A stretch of 64,000 nt of DNA from Claveliimonas bilis (GTDB lineage: Bacteria; Bacillota; Clostridia; Lachnospirales; Lachnospiraceae). The notes beneath the pieces were generated by a model, which searched no databases, was not told where the DNA came from, and saw only the letters and a program-made list of their open reading frames with translations. Within the stretch, counting starts at the first letter, position 1. Each line of letters begins with the position of its first letter. Positions 9,430 through 18,067 of this stretch are shown in pieces. The translations under genes and the position numbers were made by a program. The stretch covers positions 1,364,001 to 1,428,000 of the forward strand of contig NZ_AP027742.1 of assembly GCF_030296775.1 (NCBI RefSeq), in the 5' to 3' direction.

Positions 9430-10905
9430 ATGATTTTTTTGAGCTGTAAGGAAGATTTATATGCATACAATGCCTACCACCTGGTGAAGGCTTTTTTTTC
9501 GGAGGAGGAAGTGCATCAGACAGTGGATCAGGGGCTTGGGGAGACGCTCCGCATGAAGTTTCCGGATGGGCAGATTCTGACGGTTGAGGAGTGTGAGCTG
9601 TCTGGAATCGAGGATCGGAAGCAGAGAAAATATATGGTGGATGTGAAGCTCTACAAAGCCTGCCAAAGCTATACGAAGCGGGAACTGGCCTGGGGTATCC
9701 TGACAGGGGTGCGCCCTACAAAGCTTGCCATGCAGAAGCTGGAGGAAGGCATGGATGAGGAGGCATTTGTGGACTGGTTTACAAAAGACTCTTTTGTGAC
9801 GCCCCAAAAGGCCAGACTTGCCTATGAGATTGCCGGACGCGAAAAACAGATCTTAAGCGGCCTGGACTGCCGGGATGGTTACAGCCTTTATGTAGGTATT
9901 CCTTTTTGCCCTTCGGTATGCAGCTACTGTTCCTTCAGTTCCGGTTCTGTCGATGCGTGGAAAGATCATATAGAAGCTTATGTGGATGCCCTGTTGAAGG
10001 AGCTGTCCTACATTGGGGAGAGGGCAAAAGAAAAAAATAAGAAACTGAACACGATCTATATTGGAGGAGGAACGCCGACTACTTTAAGCGAGGAGCAGCT
10101 GGACCGCCTGCTCACTCACATTGACCGGACGTTTTCACGGGAATTTCTCCTGGAATACACGGTGGAAGCCGGCCGGCCGGACAGTATTACGGAAGGGAAA
10201 TTAAAGGTTTTAAGGCAGCATGAAATTACACGAATTTCCATCAATCCCCAGACGATGCAGCAAAAAACTCTGGATCTGATCGGGCGGAAACATACGGTGG
10301 AGGACATCCGGGAGACATACGCTCTTGCAAGAGAGCTGGGATTCGATAATATCAATATGGATCTGATCGCAGGGCTTCCCGGGGAGCGGGCGGAAGATAT
10401 GAAAAATACGCTGTCCCAAATCTGTGAAATGGCCCCGGACAGCCTGACCGTCCACGCTCTTGCCATTAAGCGGGCGGCAAAAATGGGTCAGGAAAAGACA
10501 ACTACGGGAACCATCGCTTCTTTGGAACATGCGCCGGTGAAAATGGGTGAGGAACTTCCCAAAATGATCGAGGAAGCTTATGAAGCTGCCGCAAAGATGG
10601 ATCTTATGCCCTATTATCTGTACCGTCAGAAAAATATTGCCGGTAATTTTGAAAATGTTGGCTATGCAAAGGTTGACAAAGCGGGAATATACAATATACT
10701 TATTATGGAAGAAAAGCAGTCGATTATTGCAGCCGGAGCAGGCGCTTCTACAAAGATTCTTCTGGATGAGTCGATTATTGTTCCGGGAAGCAGGAATCAG
10801 AGAAAGACTACATTGATGCGGGTGGAAAATGTAAAAAATATCAAGGATTACATTGGACGTATTGATGAAATGATAGAACGAAAAGGAGAATGGCTATGGC
10901 GCTGA
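9430..10905 (+). CDS. hemZ: Oxygen-independent coproporphyrinogen III dehydrogenase-like HemZ
   Basis: The 491-residue radical SAM protein has the cluster motif CPSVCSYC with C160, C164 and C167, followed by the GGGTPTTL motif (about 217) that helps bind SAM, and a HemN-like C-terminal region. The N-terminal 150 residues are a HemZ-type extension. HemZ-family members decarboxylate coproporphyrinogen III anaerobically, though in organisms without a full haem pathway the substrate may differ. No other haem gene is visible in the window. The end overlaps hisS by ten bases, so the two are translationally close. Confidence 0.85.
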   Translation: MIFLSCKEDLYAYNAYHLVKAFFSEEEVHQTVDQGLGETLRMKFPDGQILTVEECELSGIEDRKQRKYMVDVKLYKACQSYTKRELAWGILTGVRPTKLAMQKLEEGMDEEAFVDWFTKDSFVTPQKARLAYEIAGREKQILSGLDCRDGYSLYVGIPFCPSVCSYCSFSSGSVDAWKDHIEAYVDALLKELSYIGERAKEKNKKLNTIYIGGGTPTTLSEEQLDRLLTHIDRTFSREFLLEYTVEAGRPDSITEGKLKVLRQHEITRISINPQTMQQKTLDLIGRKHTVEDIRETYALARELGFDNINMDLIAGLPGERAEDMKNTLSQICEMAPDSLTVHALAIKRAAKMGQEKTTTGTIASLEHAPVKMGEELPKMIEEAYEAAAKMDLMPYYLYRQKNIAGNFENVGYAKVDKAGIYNILIMEEKQSIIAAGAGASTKILLDESIIVPGSRNQRKTTLMRVENVKNIKDYIGRIDEMIERKGEWLWR

Positions 10906-12161
10906 AGAAAAAACCGGTCACGGGAATGAAAGATATCCTTCCCAGAGAAATGGAAATCAGAGATTACGTGATCCAGATGATCAAAGACACCTATAAAACC
11001 TACGGATTCATGTCTATGGAAACTCCCTGCGTGGAGCACATTGAAAATCTGTGCAGCAAACAGGGCGGAGATAATGAAAAACTTATTTTCAAAATTTTGA
11101 AACGCGGGGAAAAGCTGAAAATTGCCGAGGCAACAGAGGAAGCGGATGTGGTGGACGGAGGTCTGCGCTATGATCTGACTGTGCCTCTTGCAAGATATTA
11201 CTCCAATCATTCTAATGATCTGCCGTCTCCTTTTAAAGCGCTGCAGATCGGAAATGTATGGCGGGCGGACCGTCCGCAGAAAGGACGTTTCCGTCAGTTT
11301 ATTCAGTGTGACATCGATATTCTTGGAGAGCCGGGCAACCTGGCAGAGATCGAACTGATCCTTGCCACTACAGCGATGCTTGGCAAAATGGGCTTCCGGA
11401 ATTTTACCGTATGCATCAATGACCGCAATATCCTCAAAGCCATGGCCGCTTACAGCGGATTCGCGGAAAAGGACTTTGATGATGTATTTATCATTCTGGA
11501 TAAGATGGACAAGATCGGTCCGGAAGCTGTGGCAGAAGAGCTGATGGAACTTGGATATGCAAAAGAAAATGTAGATACTTATCTTAAGCTCTTTGAAGAG
11601 ACTCCTGAAGATGCAGGAGGTATCCGTTTCCTGAAGGAAAAGCTGGGAGATTTCCTCAAAGCAGAGACAGCAGACAGCATGGAAATGATCATGTCCAGCG
11701 TCGAGGCTGCAAAAGAAGCTGATTTTAAGATAAAATTCACTCCGACTATGGTGCGGGGACAGTCCTACTATACAGGAACGATTTTTGAAGTTGTGATGGA
11801 CGACTTCGGCGGTTCCGTTGCCGGAGGAGGACGCTATGATAAGATGATCGGGAAGTTTACCGGCCAGGATACGCCGGCCTGCGGATTTTCAATCGGTTTT
11901 GAGAGAATTGTTATGCTTCTTCTGGAAAACGGATATGAAGTGCCCAGAAAAGGCGAGAAAAAGGCTTATCTTATGGAAAAGAACATGCCGAAAGAAGGCG
12001 TGCTGAAAGTGCTGGGACTTGCCAAGAAGGACAGAGAAGAAGGAAAACAGGTTCTGGTAGCGAATATGAAGAAAAATAAAAAATTTCAAAAGGAACAGCT
12101 TATGGGAGACGGATATGAGACGATCATAGATTGTTATGCAGATTCCGTGGACAAGCTGTAA
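10896..12161 (+). CDS. hisS: Histidine--tRNA ligase
   Basis: This class II synthetase of 421 residues charges tRNA-His. The N-terminal PVTGMKDILP segment, motif 2 with FRQFIQCDIDILGE, the histidine-binding RGQSYYTGTIFEV segment and motif 3 GFSIGFERI are visible. The start is ATG at 10896, seven bases after AAGGAG; the in-frame ATG at 10890 would be only one base from that site. The sequence is a divergent HisRS form: the common RGLDYYTG reads RGQSYYTG here. It overlaps the end of hemZ and is followed by aspS, the usual synthetase pair in Firmicutes. Confidence 0.92.
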   Translation: MALKKKPVTGMKDILPREMEIRDYVIQMIKDTYKTYGFMSMETPCVEHIENLCSKQGGDNEKLIFKILKRGEKLKIAEATEEADVVDGGLRYDLTVPLARYYSNHSNDLPSPFKALQIGNVWRADRPQKGRFRQFIQCDIDILGEPGNLAEIELILATTAMLGKMGFRNFTVCINDRNILKAMAAYSGFAEKDFDDVFIILDKMDKIGPEAVAEELMELGYAKENVDTYLKLFEETPEDAGGIRFLKEKLGDFLKAETADSMEMIMSSVEAAKEADFKIKFTPTMVRGQSYYTGTIFEVVMDDFGGSVAGGGRYDKMIGKFTGQDTPACGFSIGFERIVMLLLENGYEVPRKGEKKAYLMEKNMPKEGVLKVLGLAKKDREEGKQVLVANMKKNKKFQKEQLMGDGYETIIDCYADSVDKL

Positions 12162-12179
12162 CAGGAGGAGAGAGAAACA

Positions 12180-13985
12180 ATGGCAGAATCAATGCAGGGT
12201 TTAAAAAGAACCCACCGTTGTGGGGAACTGTCTGCAGCACAGATCGGTGAGAAAGTTACCGTGATGGGATGGGTGCAGAAGAACAGAAATAAAGGGGGAC
12301 TGGTCTTTGTTGATGTGCGGGATCGTTCCGGAATCATTCAGGCTGTTTTTGAAGAAGGAAAAACAGAGGCGGCGCTTTTGGAAAAGGCAGCAAAGCTTCG
12401 TGCAGAATATGTAGTGGCAATTGTGGGAACAGTAGAGAAACGCTCCGGCGCTGTCAATGAAAATATTTCCACCGGAGAGATTGAGATCATCCCGGAAGAA
12501 CTGCGTATTTTATCAGAAGCGGAAACACCTCCGTTTCAGGTAGAAGAAAATTCCAAAACAAAGGAAGAAGTGCGCTTGAAATACCGCTATCTGGACCTTA
12601 GAAGACCGGATATGCAGAGGAACCTGCTTATGAGAAGCCAGGTGGCTACACTGACAAGACAGTTTCTGGCAGAGGAAGGTTTTCTGGAGATAGAGACGCC
12701 TGTTCTTGTGGGAAGCACGCCGGAAGGAGCCAGGGATTATCTTGTGCCGAGCCGTATCCATCATGGACATTTTTATGCGCTTCCACAGTCTCCGCAGCTT
12801 TTTAAGCAGCTTTTGATGTGCTCCGGATGTGACCGCTATTTCCAACTTGCAAAATGTTTCCGTGATGAAGATCTGCGTGCGGATCGCCAGCCGGAATTTA
12901 CCCAGATCGACATGGAGCTTTCCTTTGTGGATGTGGATGATGTGATCGATGTCAATGAGAGGCTTCTGAAGAAACTTTTCCATGAAGTGCTGGGTGTGGA
13001 GGTGTCTCTTCCAATCCCGCGGATGACCTGGCAGGAGGCTATGGACCGCTTCGGTTCCGATAAGCCGGATATCCGTTTTGGTATGGAGCTTCATGATGTG
13101 ACAGAAGTTGTCAAAGACTGTGAGTTTGTTGTATTTAAAGGGGCTATTGAAAACGGCGGAACTGTCCGGGGAATCAACGCCAAAGGGCAGGGCGCAATGC
13201 CGAGAAAGAAAATTGACAAGCTGGTGGATTTTGCAAAAGATTTCGGTGCAAAAGGCCTCGCTTATATTGCTATCCAGGAGGATGGAACGGTAAAATCCTC
13301 TTTTGCGAAATTTATGAAAGAAGAAGAAATGACAGCCCTTATTCAGGCAATGGAGGGAGAGAACGGAGACTTTCTTTTGTTTGCAGCTGATAAAAATAAA
13401 GTTGTCTGGGATGTTCTTGGAAATCTCCGACTTGAGCTGGCGCGCCAGATGGAACTGCTGGATAAAAACGAGTATAAATTTATCTGGATCACAGAATTTC
13501 CGCTTCTTGAGTGGAGTGAAGAGCAGAACCGTTATACGGCAATGCACCATCCATTTACAATGCCTATGGAAGAAGATCTGCAGTATATTGATACAGATCC
13601 GGGAAGAGTCCGTGCAAAGGCTTATGACATTGTTCTGAACGGAAACGAGATCGGCGGAGGAAGCGTCCGTATCTTTAATCAGGAAATACAGAGCAAAATG
13701 TTCGAGGTGCTGGGCTTTACGCCCGAACAGGCCGAGGAGCAGTTCGGATTCCTTTTGAATGCGTTTAAATACGGAGTGCCGCCTCATGCAGGACTGGCAT
13801 ATGGTCTGGACCGTCTTGTCATGCTGATGGCAAAAGAGGACAGTATCCGTGATGTAATCGCCTTCCCTAAGGTGAAAGATGCATCAGATCTTATGACAGA
13901 AGCGCCTACGCCGGTAGATCAAAAACAGCTGGATGAGCTGGGACTTCAGATTGTAAGAGAAGAAAAGAAAGAAATCCAGGAATAG
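12180..13985 (+). CDS. aspS: Aspartate--tRNA ligase
   Basis: The 601-residue class II synthetase has an N-terminal OB anticodon-binding domain (VTVMGWVQKNRNKGG), the catalytic core with FRDEDLRADRQPEFTQID as motif 2, a GAD insertion domain (about 290-410), and motif 3 GLAYGLDRLVMLM near the end. The bacterial-type length and GAD insert identify AspRS rather than the archaeal type. Whether it is discriminating or also charges tRNA-Asn is not decided here. It follows hisS by 18 bases with AGGAGG. Confidence 0.95.
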   Translation: MAESMQGLKRTHRCGELSAAQIGEKVTVMGWVQKNRNKGGLVFVDVRDRSGIIQAVFEEGKTEAALLEKAAKLRAEYVVAIVGTVEKRSGAVNENISTGEIEIIPEELRILSEAETPPFQVEENSKTKEEVRLKYRYLDLRRPDMQRNLLMRSQVATLTRQFLAEEGFLEIETPVLVGSTPEGARDYLVPSRIHHGHFYALPQSPQLFKQLLMCSGCDRYFQLAKCFRDEDLRADRQPEFTQIDMELSFVDVDDVIDVNERLLKKLFHEVLGVEVSLPIPRMTWQEAMDRFGSDKPDIRFGMELHDVTEVVKDCEFVVFKGAIENGGTVRGINAKGQGAMPRKKIDKLVDFAKDFGAKGLAYIAIQEDGTVKSSFAKFMKEEEMTALIQAMEGENGDFLLFAADKNKVVWDVLGNLRLELARQMELLDKNEYKFIWITEFPLLEWSEEQNRYTAMHHPFTMPMEEDLQYIDTDPGRVRAKAYDIVLNGNEIGGGSVRIFNQEIQSKMFEVLGFTPEQAEEQFGFLLNAFKYGVPPHAGLAYGLDRLVMLMAKEDSIRDVIAFPKVKDASDLMTEAPTPVDQKQLDELGLQIVREEKKEIQE

Positions 13986-13995
13986 AAGCCTGTTT

Positions 13996-14028
13996 TGGCA
14001 GGCGCCGAAGAAAAAACGGCGTCTGCCA
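13996..14028 (+). terminator. Hairpin after aspS, no T tract
   Basis: Arms 13996-14007 and 14017-14028 pair over twelve positions with one G-T wobble around an A-rich nine-base loop. It marks the end of the hemZ-hisS-aspS block but lacks a downstream T run, so it may be an mRNA 3' stabiliser or a Rho-type end instead of an intrinsic terminator. Confidence 0.5.
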
Positions 14029-14077
14029 GGACTGTAAAAAGCAGGGAAAAAATAAATAAAAAAGTTTGAAAAAAGTG

Positions 14078-14106
14078 TTGACAAACAAAACATCATATAG
14101 TATATT
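14078..14106 (+). promoter_or_regulatory. Consensus promoter of tRNA-Gly
   Basis: TTGACA (14078-14083), a 17-base spacer and TATATT (14101-14106), about 35 bases before the tRNA 5' end. Confidence 0.8.
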
Positions 14107-14141
14107 ATTTATTGTTCTGATGAACACGAACTACAAGATAT

Positions 14142-14214
14142 GCGACAGTGGCTCAGTTGGTAGAGTACGACCTTGCCAAGGTCGGGGTCGCGGGTTCGAG
14201 CCCCGTCTGTCGCT
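14142..14214 (+). tRNA. tRNA-Gly (GCC)
   Basis: The 73-base cloverleaf is complete. The acceptor arms GCGACAG and CTGTCGC pair perfectly, the D arm closes with one G-T, the anticodon stem CGACC/GGTCG carries loop TTGCCAA with anticodon GCC at 14175-14177, the variable loop is five bases, and the T arm has TTCGAGC. The discriminator is T and no CCA is encoded. It reads glycine GGC and GGT codons. An AT-rich, foreign-looking segment begins right after its 3' end. Confidence 0.95.
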
Positions 14215-14298
14215 TCAGAAAGCACCGAAAAGAAAGGGATCCGATAGTTGATGTTCTCAAGTGTAATCAAAGGTGTAATCAATCGGTGCTATTAGCAG

Positions 14299-14353
14299 AT
14301 GGCTATTAAAATGATTATCTGATTTTAGGTAATGATTTTAGTAGCCATTTTAC
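14299..14353 (+). terminator. Terminator-like hairpin downstream of tRNA-Gly
   Basis: Arms 14299-14312 and 14335-14348 pair over fourteen bases with one wobble, and TTTTACTATT overlaps the 3' arm and follows it. Before it, an eight-base inverted repeat AGCACCGA/TCGGTGCT (about 14220 and 14283) encloses a short tandem TGTAATCAA motif. The rest of 14215-14588 holds no gene on the + strand. Confidence 0.5.
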
Positions 14354-14439
14354 TATTATTGGTAAATCGTAAAAAAACAACTTTTTTCGTATCTTCTCAT
14401 AAGTCCTCGAATTGCCGACATATCCTTATTTCTCAAGGG

Positions 14440-14598
14440 CTATCGGTTCTTCGTATTCTTGATTTGCCCCTGTTTTTGATGTATGAGCATATAATCGGGA
14501 TTGGCTTTTAATATATCACGAATAATCGCTAATGCGTCGGTGGTAGGAAAGCGGACAAGAAAGTAATCAATTTTTGCACAAACTTGAATTACTTCAAA
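14440..14598 (-). pseudogene. C-terminal fragment of an unknown protein, no start
   Basis: On the minus strand a 52-codon open stretch ends in TAG at 14442-14440 and begins just after an in-frame TGA. Its translation looks like real protein (core DYFLVRFPTTDALAIIRDIL) but has no start codon near the beginning and no ribosome site. It overlaps the 3' end of the MGMT-like gene by ten bases. It is most likely a truncated remnant of a gene carried by a mobile element. The family is not recognised. Confidence 0.35.
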
Positions 14599-15068
14599 TC
14601 AAAGAGAGAATTTTCATAATCCTTTACATAGTATCGTATATTTTTACGACCTTTTTGAATAATAGTATGTCCTTCTGCTTCTAATTTCTCTTTCTGTGCT
14701 TCAATACCATTTGGATATTTAGCATTTAGTTCTCCGTTTGCTTTCAATGTTCTCCAATAAGGCGTTTCATCTTCTAAACGCTGATAACTCGCCCATGCAA
14801 CAATGGAAACAAAAATTCCTGCTGTAATCGGCTCTGTAAAATCAGCACCACTCAATTCTGCAAAGTATTTCCGTATTTCCCCAACGGTAATTATTTTACC
14901 ATACGGAATTTTTTTCATTACTTTGTCATAGTCGATTGGTGGTGCAAAATACATTTTATTTCCACCATATTTTTCAATGCTTTTCTTGTCTGTAATGATT
15001 TGAAATTTTGGCATATCCTTATTATCGTGCAGCATAGCATTAAAATCTTTTTTATTTTCGTTTGCCAT
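14589..15068 (-). CDS. MGMT-family alkyltransferase-like protein
   Basis: The 159-residue protein has the MGMT DNA-binding-domain layout: IPYGKIITVGEIRKYF (about residues 43-58) then a helix and a wing. Where true O6-methylguanine methyltransferases carry the PCHR acceptor cysteine, no such motif exists, so it resembles alkyltransferase-like (ATL) proteins that flag damaged bases without repairing them. The start is ATG at 15068, seven bases after AGGAGG; a longer frame upstream has no ribosome site. Codon use is clearly more AT-rich than in the neighbouring core genes, and the gene sits next to a tRNA and a gene fragment, which suggests transfer. The function is inferred from fold only. Confidence 0.7.
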   Translation of the reverse strand: MANENKKDFNAMLHDNKDMPKFQIITDKKSIEKYGGNKMYFAPPIDYDKVMKKIPYGKIITVGEIRKYFAELSGADFTEPITAGIFVSIVAWASYQRLEDETPYWRTLKANGELNAKYPNGIEAQKEKLEAEGHTIIQKGRKNIRYYVKDYENSLFDLK

Positions 15069-15287
15069 TTTGACACCTCCTACTTTAAGGATAGACTGTT
15101 TGTTATTCCTATGCAATGAGGCTGTTTGAAAAAATAGATAATTTATCTGTACCAACATTATATCACGCTCTTCTAAGCGTTGCCATTCTGTTTCGCTGCA
15201 TAGAAAAAGACACTCTGTTTCAAGTGCCGTTCTTCCATAATTTTGTATAACTTTCTATTGAATAGAGGAAAATTTATTTATAGTAAG

Positions 15288-15827
15288 CTAAGTTGCAGAC
15301 CGGACGTTGAGGTAATCAAAAAGAGGTTCCAGATAAGCTCTGTCTGTCCAGTCACAGCTTTTACCATCCGCTTCCAGGAAAGCTTCCATCCATGGTTCCA
15401 ATGTCTCTGGTTTGCTTTTCTGAAGCGATTTTTTTAACATTCTGCACAGAGTTCTGTCCTTAAAGCTCATGACAGATTCATCGTATGCTCCCCGCCCATA
15501 AAACATGGTGACAGAAAAGGAGAGATCCTTTAAATTTTGCTTTTTAAGTTCTTCAAATGTTTTGGGATAAAAAGGACTTGCGCCGACGGCAAAGATAACC
15601 ACATTTTTATCCGAAAGAAAACGCTGATTCCGCCGGATATCTTTCATAACGGATATCCCTCCTGCATATATGCCGCCTGCCGCAATAATAAAATCATAAT
15701 GCTCCGCCTGATGAAAAGGAAAATTTCCTATTTCGAAGACGTCACAGGCCAGTTCCTCTTTTAACATATCAGCATACTTTTTGGTTGAACCATATTTAGA
15801 ACGATACAATACTAAAATTCTGCTCAT
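15288..15827 (-). CDS. Flavodoxin-domain protein
   Basis: The 179-residue protein opens with ILVLYRSKYGSTKKYA, an FMN phosphate-binding loop, and has IIAAGGIYAGG and IFAVGASPF at the positions of the other FMN loops. It matches the flavodoxin_5/HemG-like group rather than short electron-carrier flavodoxins. It starts 2 bases after the stop of the MarR-type gene, so the two form one operon; a redox-stress role under that repressor is inferred. Confidence 0.8.
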   Translation of the reverse strand: MSRILVLYRSKYGSTKKYADMLKEELACDVFEIGNFPFHQAEHYDFIIAAGGIYAGGISVMKDIRRNQRFLSDKNVVIFAVGASPFYPKTFEELKKQNLKDLSFSVTMFYGRGAYDESVMSFKDRTLCRMLKKSLQKSKPETLEPWMEAFLEADGKSCDWTDRAYLEPLFDYLNVRSAT

Positions 15828-15829
15828 AC

Positions 15830-16321
15830 TTAGTTCTCCTTTTTTCCTGTTTTTGATTCCAGATTTTCAATCCCTTTGTAGAGTTTCATCATTAACCGGA
15901 AGAGTTGTGCGATCTCTTCTTTAGAGTAGACTTCAAAAAGAAAGCGCAGATCCTCTTGATATGTAGTAAATACATTTTCAAAATAGTCATTTAGTTTGCT
16001 TGTAGGGTAAATGCTGGAAGCACGTGCATCCTGCTGACAGGGGGCGATTGTAACGAATCCCTTCTTTTCCAGTGCGAGGGCAAGCTTTTTGATATTCTGT
16101 CTGGAACAGCCAAGGAGGCGTCCAAGCTGGGTGAAAGTAGGATGATTCTTCGATTGCCTTACCATAGTCAGGAGCATGAACTGCTTCAGGGACAGTTCCG
16201 GGATGGTGTTGTCAAATATGGTCTGCAGTCTGTTTTCAACGATGAACAGCGTACTGAACAGTGCTTTGCATTGATTTTCTGTTGAATCAGAAAATTTTTG
16301 AATGAGATCATTGATTTCCAT
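15830..16321 (-). CDS. MarR-family transcriptional regulator
   Basis: This 163-residue winged-helix protein has the expected alpha5-wing region: FTQLGRLLGCSRQNIKKLALALEKKGFV followed by an acidic DARASS segment. It lies first in an operon with the flavodoxin gene and its own promoter carries two inverted repeats, so autorepression is likely. Ligand unknown; it has a single cysteine in the recognition region (GCSRQN) and another in the wing (PCQQD), so a redox-responsive mode is possible. Confidence 0.85.
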   Translation of the reverse strand: MEINDLIQKFSDSTENQCKALFSTLFIVENRLQTIFDNTIPELSLKQFMLLTMVRQSKNHPTFTQLGRLLGCSRQNIKKLALALEKKGFVTIAPCQQDARASSIYPTSKLNDYFENVFTTYQEDLRFLFEVYSKEEIAQLFRLMMKLYKGIENLESKTGKKEN

Positions 16322-16364
16322 ACGTCCTCCGTTGAGTGGATAGGAAGAAAACCCTATCTAAAAT

Positions 16365-16410
16365 AGTAACTTATTACTAATATGATAGCAACTAGTTACG
16401 TATTTGTCAA
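16365..16410 (-). promoter_or_regulatory. marR-flavodoxin promoter with two operator-like palindromes
   Basis: On the minus strand, TTGACA (16410-16405), a 17-base spacer and TATCAT (16387-16382). The imperfect palindrome GCAACTAGTTAC (16388-16399) lies inside the spacer, and AGTAACTTATTACT (16365-16378) lies just downstream of the -10. Both contain AGTAAC/GTTACT-type half sites, as expected for a MarR dimer controlling its own promoter. Confidence 0.7.
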
Positions 16411-16508
16411 TAAAGGAAAACAGAAGAATAGATTTGTTAATGATTTATTTATTCTGGAAGAACCATAGTAACTGTGCTATACTTTACGACATGAAACGGA
16501 GGGAGCAT

Positions 16509-17795
16509 ATGACAGAACGAAAGATAATCAAGGCAGGGCTGCTTGGCCTTGGAACAGTAGGAACCGGTGTCTACAAACTTGCCAAGAGACAGAAGGAAGA
16601 AATAGAGAAAAAAACAGGTGTTTCTTTGCAGATTGAGGGTATCCTTGTACATAATATTGAAAAGAAGAGAGAAGGAGTGGATCCAAGTCTTCTGACAGAT
16701 AATTACAGAGATCTTACTGGAAATGAGGAAATCTCAGTTATCATTGAGGTGATGGGAGGTATTGAGCCGGCGAAAACCATTATTCTGGAGGCGATGCGCG
16801 CAGGCAAAAGCGTAGTGACAGCCAATAAGGATCTGGTAGCGGTTCACGGAGCACAGTTATATGAAACAGCGGCGGAAAACGGAGTGGATTTTCTTTTTGA
16901 GGCAGCTGTGGCAGGAGGGATTCCCATTATCCGTCCTCTCAAACAGTGTCTGGCCGGAAACGAAATATCCGATGCAGTGGGAATTGTCAACGGAACGACC
17001 AACTATATTCTCACACGCATGTTTGAAGATAATATGGAATTTCAGGAAGCCTTGGATCAGGCAACAGAGCTTGGCTATGCGGAGGCGGATCCCACAGCGG
17101 ATATTCAGGGCCTGGATGCAGGAAGAAAGATAGCCATCCTTGCCTCTACAGCCTTTCACTCCAGAGTTGTGTTTGATGATGTATACACAGAAGGAATTAC
17201 CAAAATCACTGCAAGAGATATCCGGTATGCAAAAGAATTTGACAGTGTTATTAAATTGCTGGGCATTGCCCGGCAGAGGGACGGACAGATTGAAGCGGCC
17301 GTGTATCCCATGTTGATTTCCAAAGATCATCCGCTTGCCACAGTAAGGGATTCTTTTAATGCAGTGTTTGTGCATGGAGATGCGGTAGATGATGTGATGT
17401 TCTACGGACGGGGAGCAGGCGAATTTCCCACAGCCAGCGCTGTCATGGGAGATGTGATCGATGTAATACGCAATATGCAGTACGGCTGCACAGGGCGGAT
17501 CGGCTGTACCTGTTACCGCACAACTCCTGTGAAAAATCCGGGAGATATCAAAAATAAGTTTTTCATCCGAATGCAGGTGGTAAATAAGCCGGGTGTACTG
17601 GCTGCCATTGCAGGAGAACTGGCTACTCATAAGGTGAGCATTTCCAAGGTGGTGCAGAAGGTAATTAAAAGCGGAATGGCTGAACTTGTTATAGGAACAG
17701 AAGAGGTAAAAGAGTACCATATGGCAGATGCGCTGAATGATCTGAAAAAGCTTGATGTCGTACATGAAATCAGCAGCGTAATCCGTGAATATTAG
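16509..17795 (+). CDS. hom: Homoserine dehydrogenase
   Basis: The 428-residue enzyme reduces aspartate semialdehyde to homoserine for threonine and methionine synthesis. It has the Rossmann motif GLLGLGTVGTGV at the start, the substrate domain with NGTTNYILTRM and GYAEADPTADIQGLDAGRK (lysine and aspartates of the active site), and a C-terminal ACT domain from about 350 for amino-acid feedback. The start is ATG at 16509 after GGAGGG; the longer frame from 16404 runs through the divergent promoter and is rejected. An extended -10, TGCTATACT, lies at 16475-16483. Confidence 0.94.
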   Translation: MTERKIIKAGLLGLGTVGTGVYKLAKRQKEEIEKKTGVSLQIEGILVHNIEKKREGVDPSLLTDNYRDLTGNEEISVIIEVMGGIEPAKTIILEAMRAGKSVVTANKDLVAVHGAQLYETAAENGVDFLFEAAVAGGIPIIRPLKQCLAGNEISDAVGIVNGTTNYILTRMFEDNMEFQEALDQATELGYAEADPTADIQGLDAGRKIAILASTAFHSRVVFDDVYTEGITKITARDIRYAKEFDSVIKLLGIARQRDGQIEAAVYPMLISKDHPLATVRDSFNAVFVHGDAVDDVMFYGRGAGEFPTASAVMGDVIDVIRNMQYGCTGRIGCTCYRTTPVKNPGDIKNKFFIRMQVVNKPGVLAAIAGELATHKVSISKVVQKVIKSGMAELVIGTEEVKEYHMADALNDLKKLDVVHEISSVIREY

Positions 17796-17823
17796 GTTGG
17801 AGTAAAAAAATAGTCAGAAAGCA

Positions 17824-17852
17824 TTGTTTCATGGCAAGAAGTGTGCTAGAAT
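17824..17852 (+). promoter_or_regulatory. Promoter of folT leader
   Basis: TTGTTT (17824-17829), 17-base spacer, TAGAAT (17847-17852) with extended -10 TGC. It lies about 50 bases before the riboswitch. Confidence 0.6.
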
Positions 17853-17900
17853 AAAACAAAATCATCATAGTATTTGGATGAACACAAACAAAAAAGGAAG

Positions 17901-18000
17901 AGCAGAGTAGGAATGTGTGCGTTAAGTGCCGGCTGGACGGGGAGTTGCCAGCGGGACGAAAAGCAAGAAGCTTGCGGTACATGTTCCGCATCCCGCTGCT
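17901..18000 (+). promoter_or_regulatory. THF riboswitch (folT motif)
   Basis: The segment has the conserved features of the tetrahydrofolate riboswitch: closing stem P1 AGCAG (17901-17905) with CTGCT (17996-18000), the conserved GCGTTAAGTG block (17919-17928), a P3 arm GGCTGG/CCAGC, and a 3' block GCGGTACATGTTCCGC whose ACATGTT pairs with AATGTGT of P2. It lies directly before a folate transporter gene, its usual target. The ribosome site AAGGAGGT at 18052-18059 is 50 bases downstream, so control is probably at translation start; no clear terminator was seen. Confidence 0.88.
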
Positions 18001-18067
18001 ACACATAGACAGAAATACCTGCTTATGGGTAGCTGAAAGGACTACTGCGAAAAGGAGGTATTTTTTT

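Noticed and set aside
15173-15254. Short minus-strand open stretch upstream of the MGMT-like gene
   Set aside because: It looks protein-like in part but has no ribosome site or recognisable family, and is too short to support.
14215-16500. Integrase gene or second attachment site after tRNA-Gly
   Set aside because: No integrase frame and no repeat of the tRNA 3' end could be seen by eye.
17915-18067. Longer N-terminus for FolT
   Set aside because: The region is the THF riboswitch; the ATG at 18068 has a perfect ribosome site.
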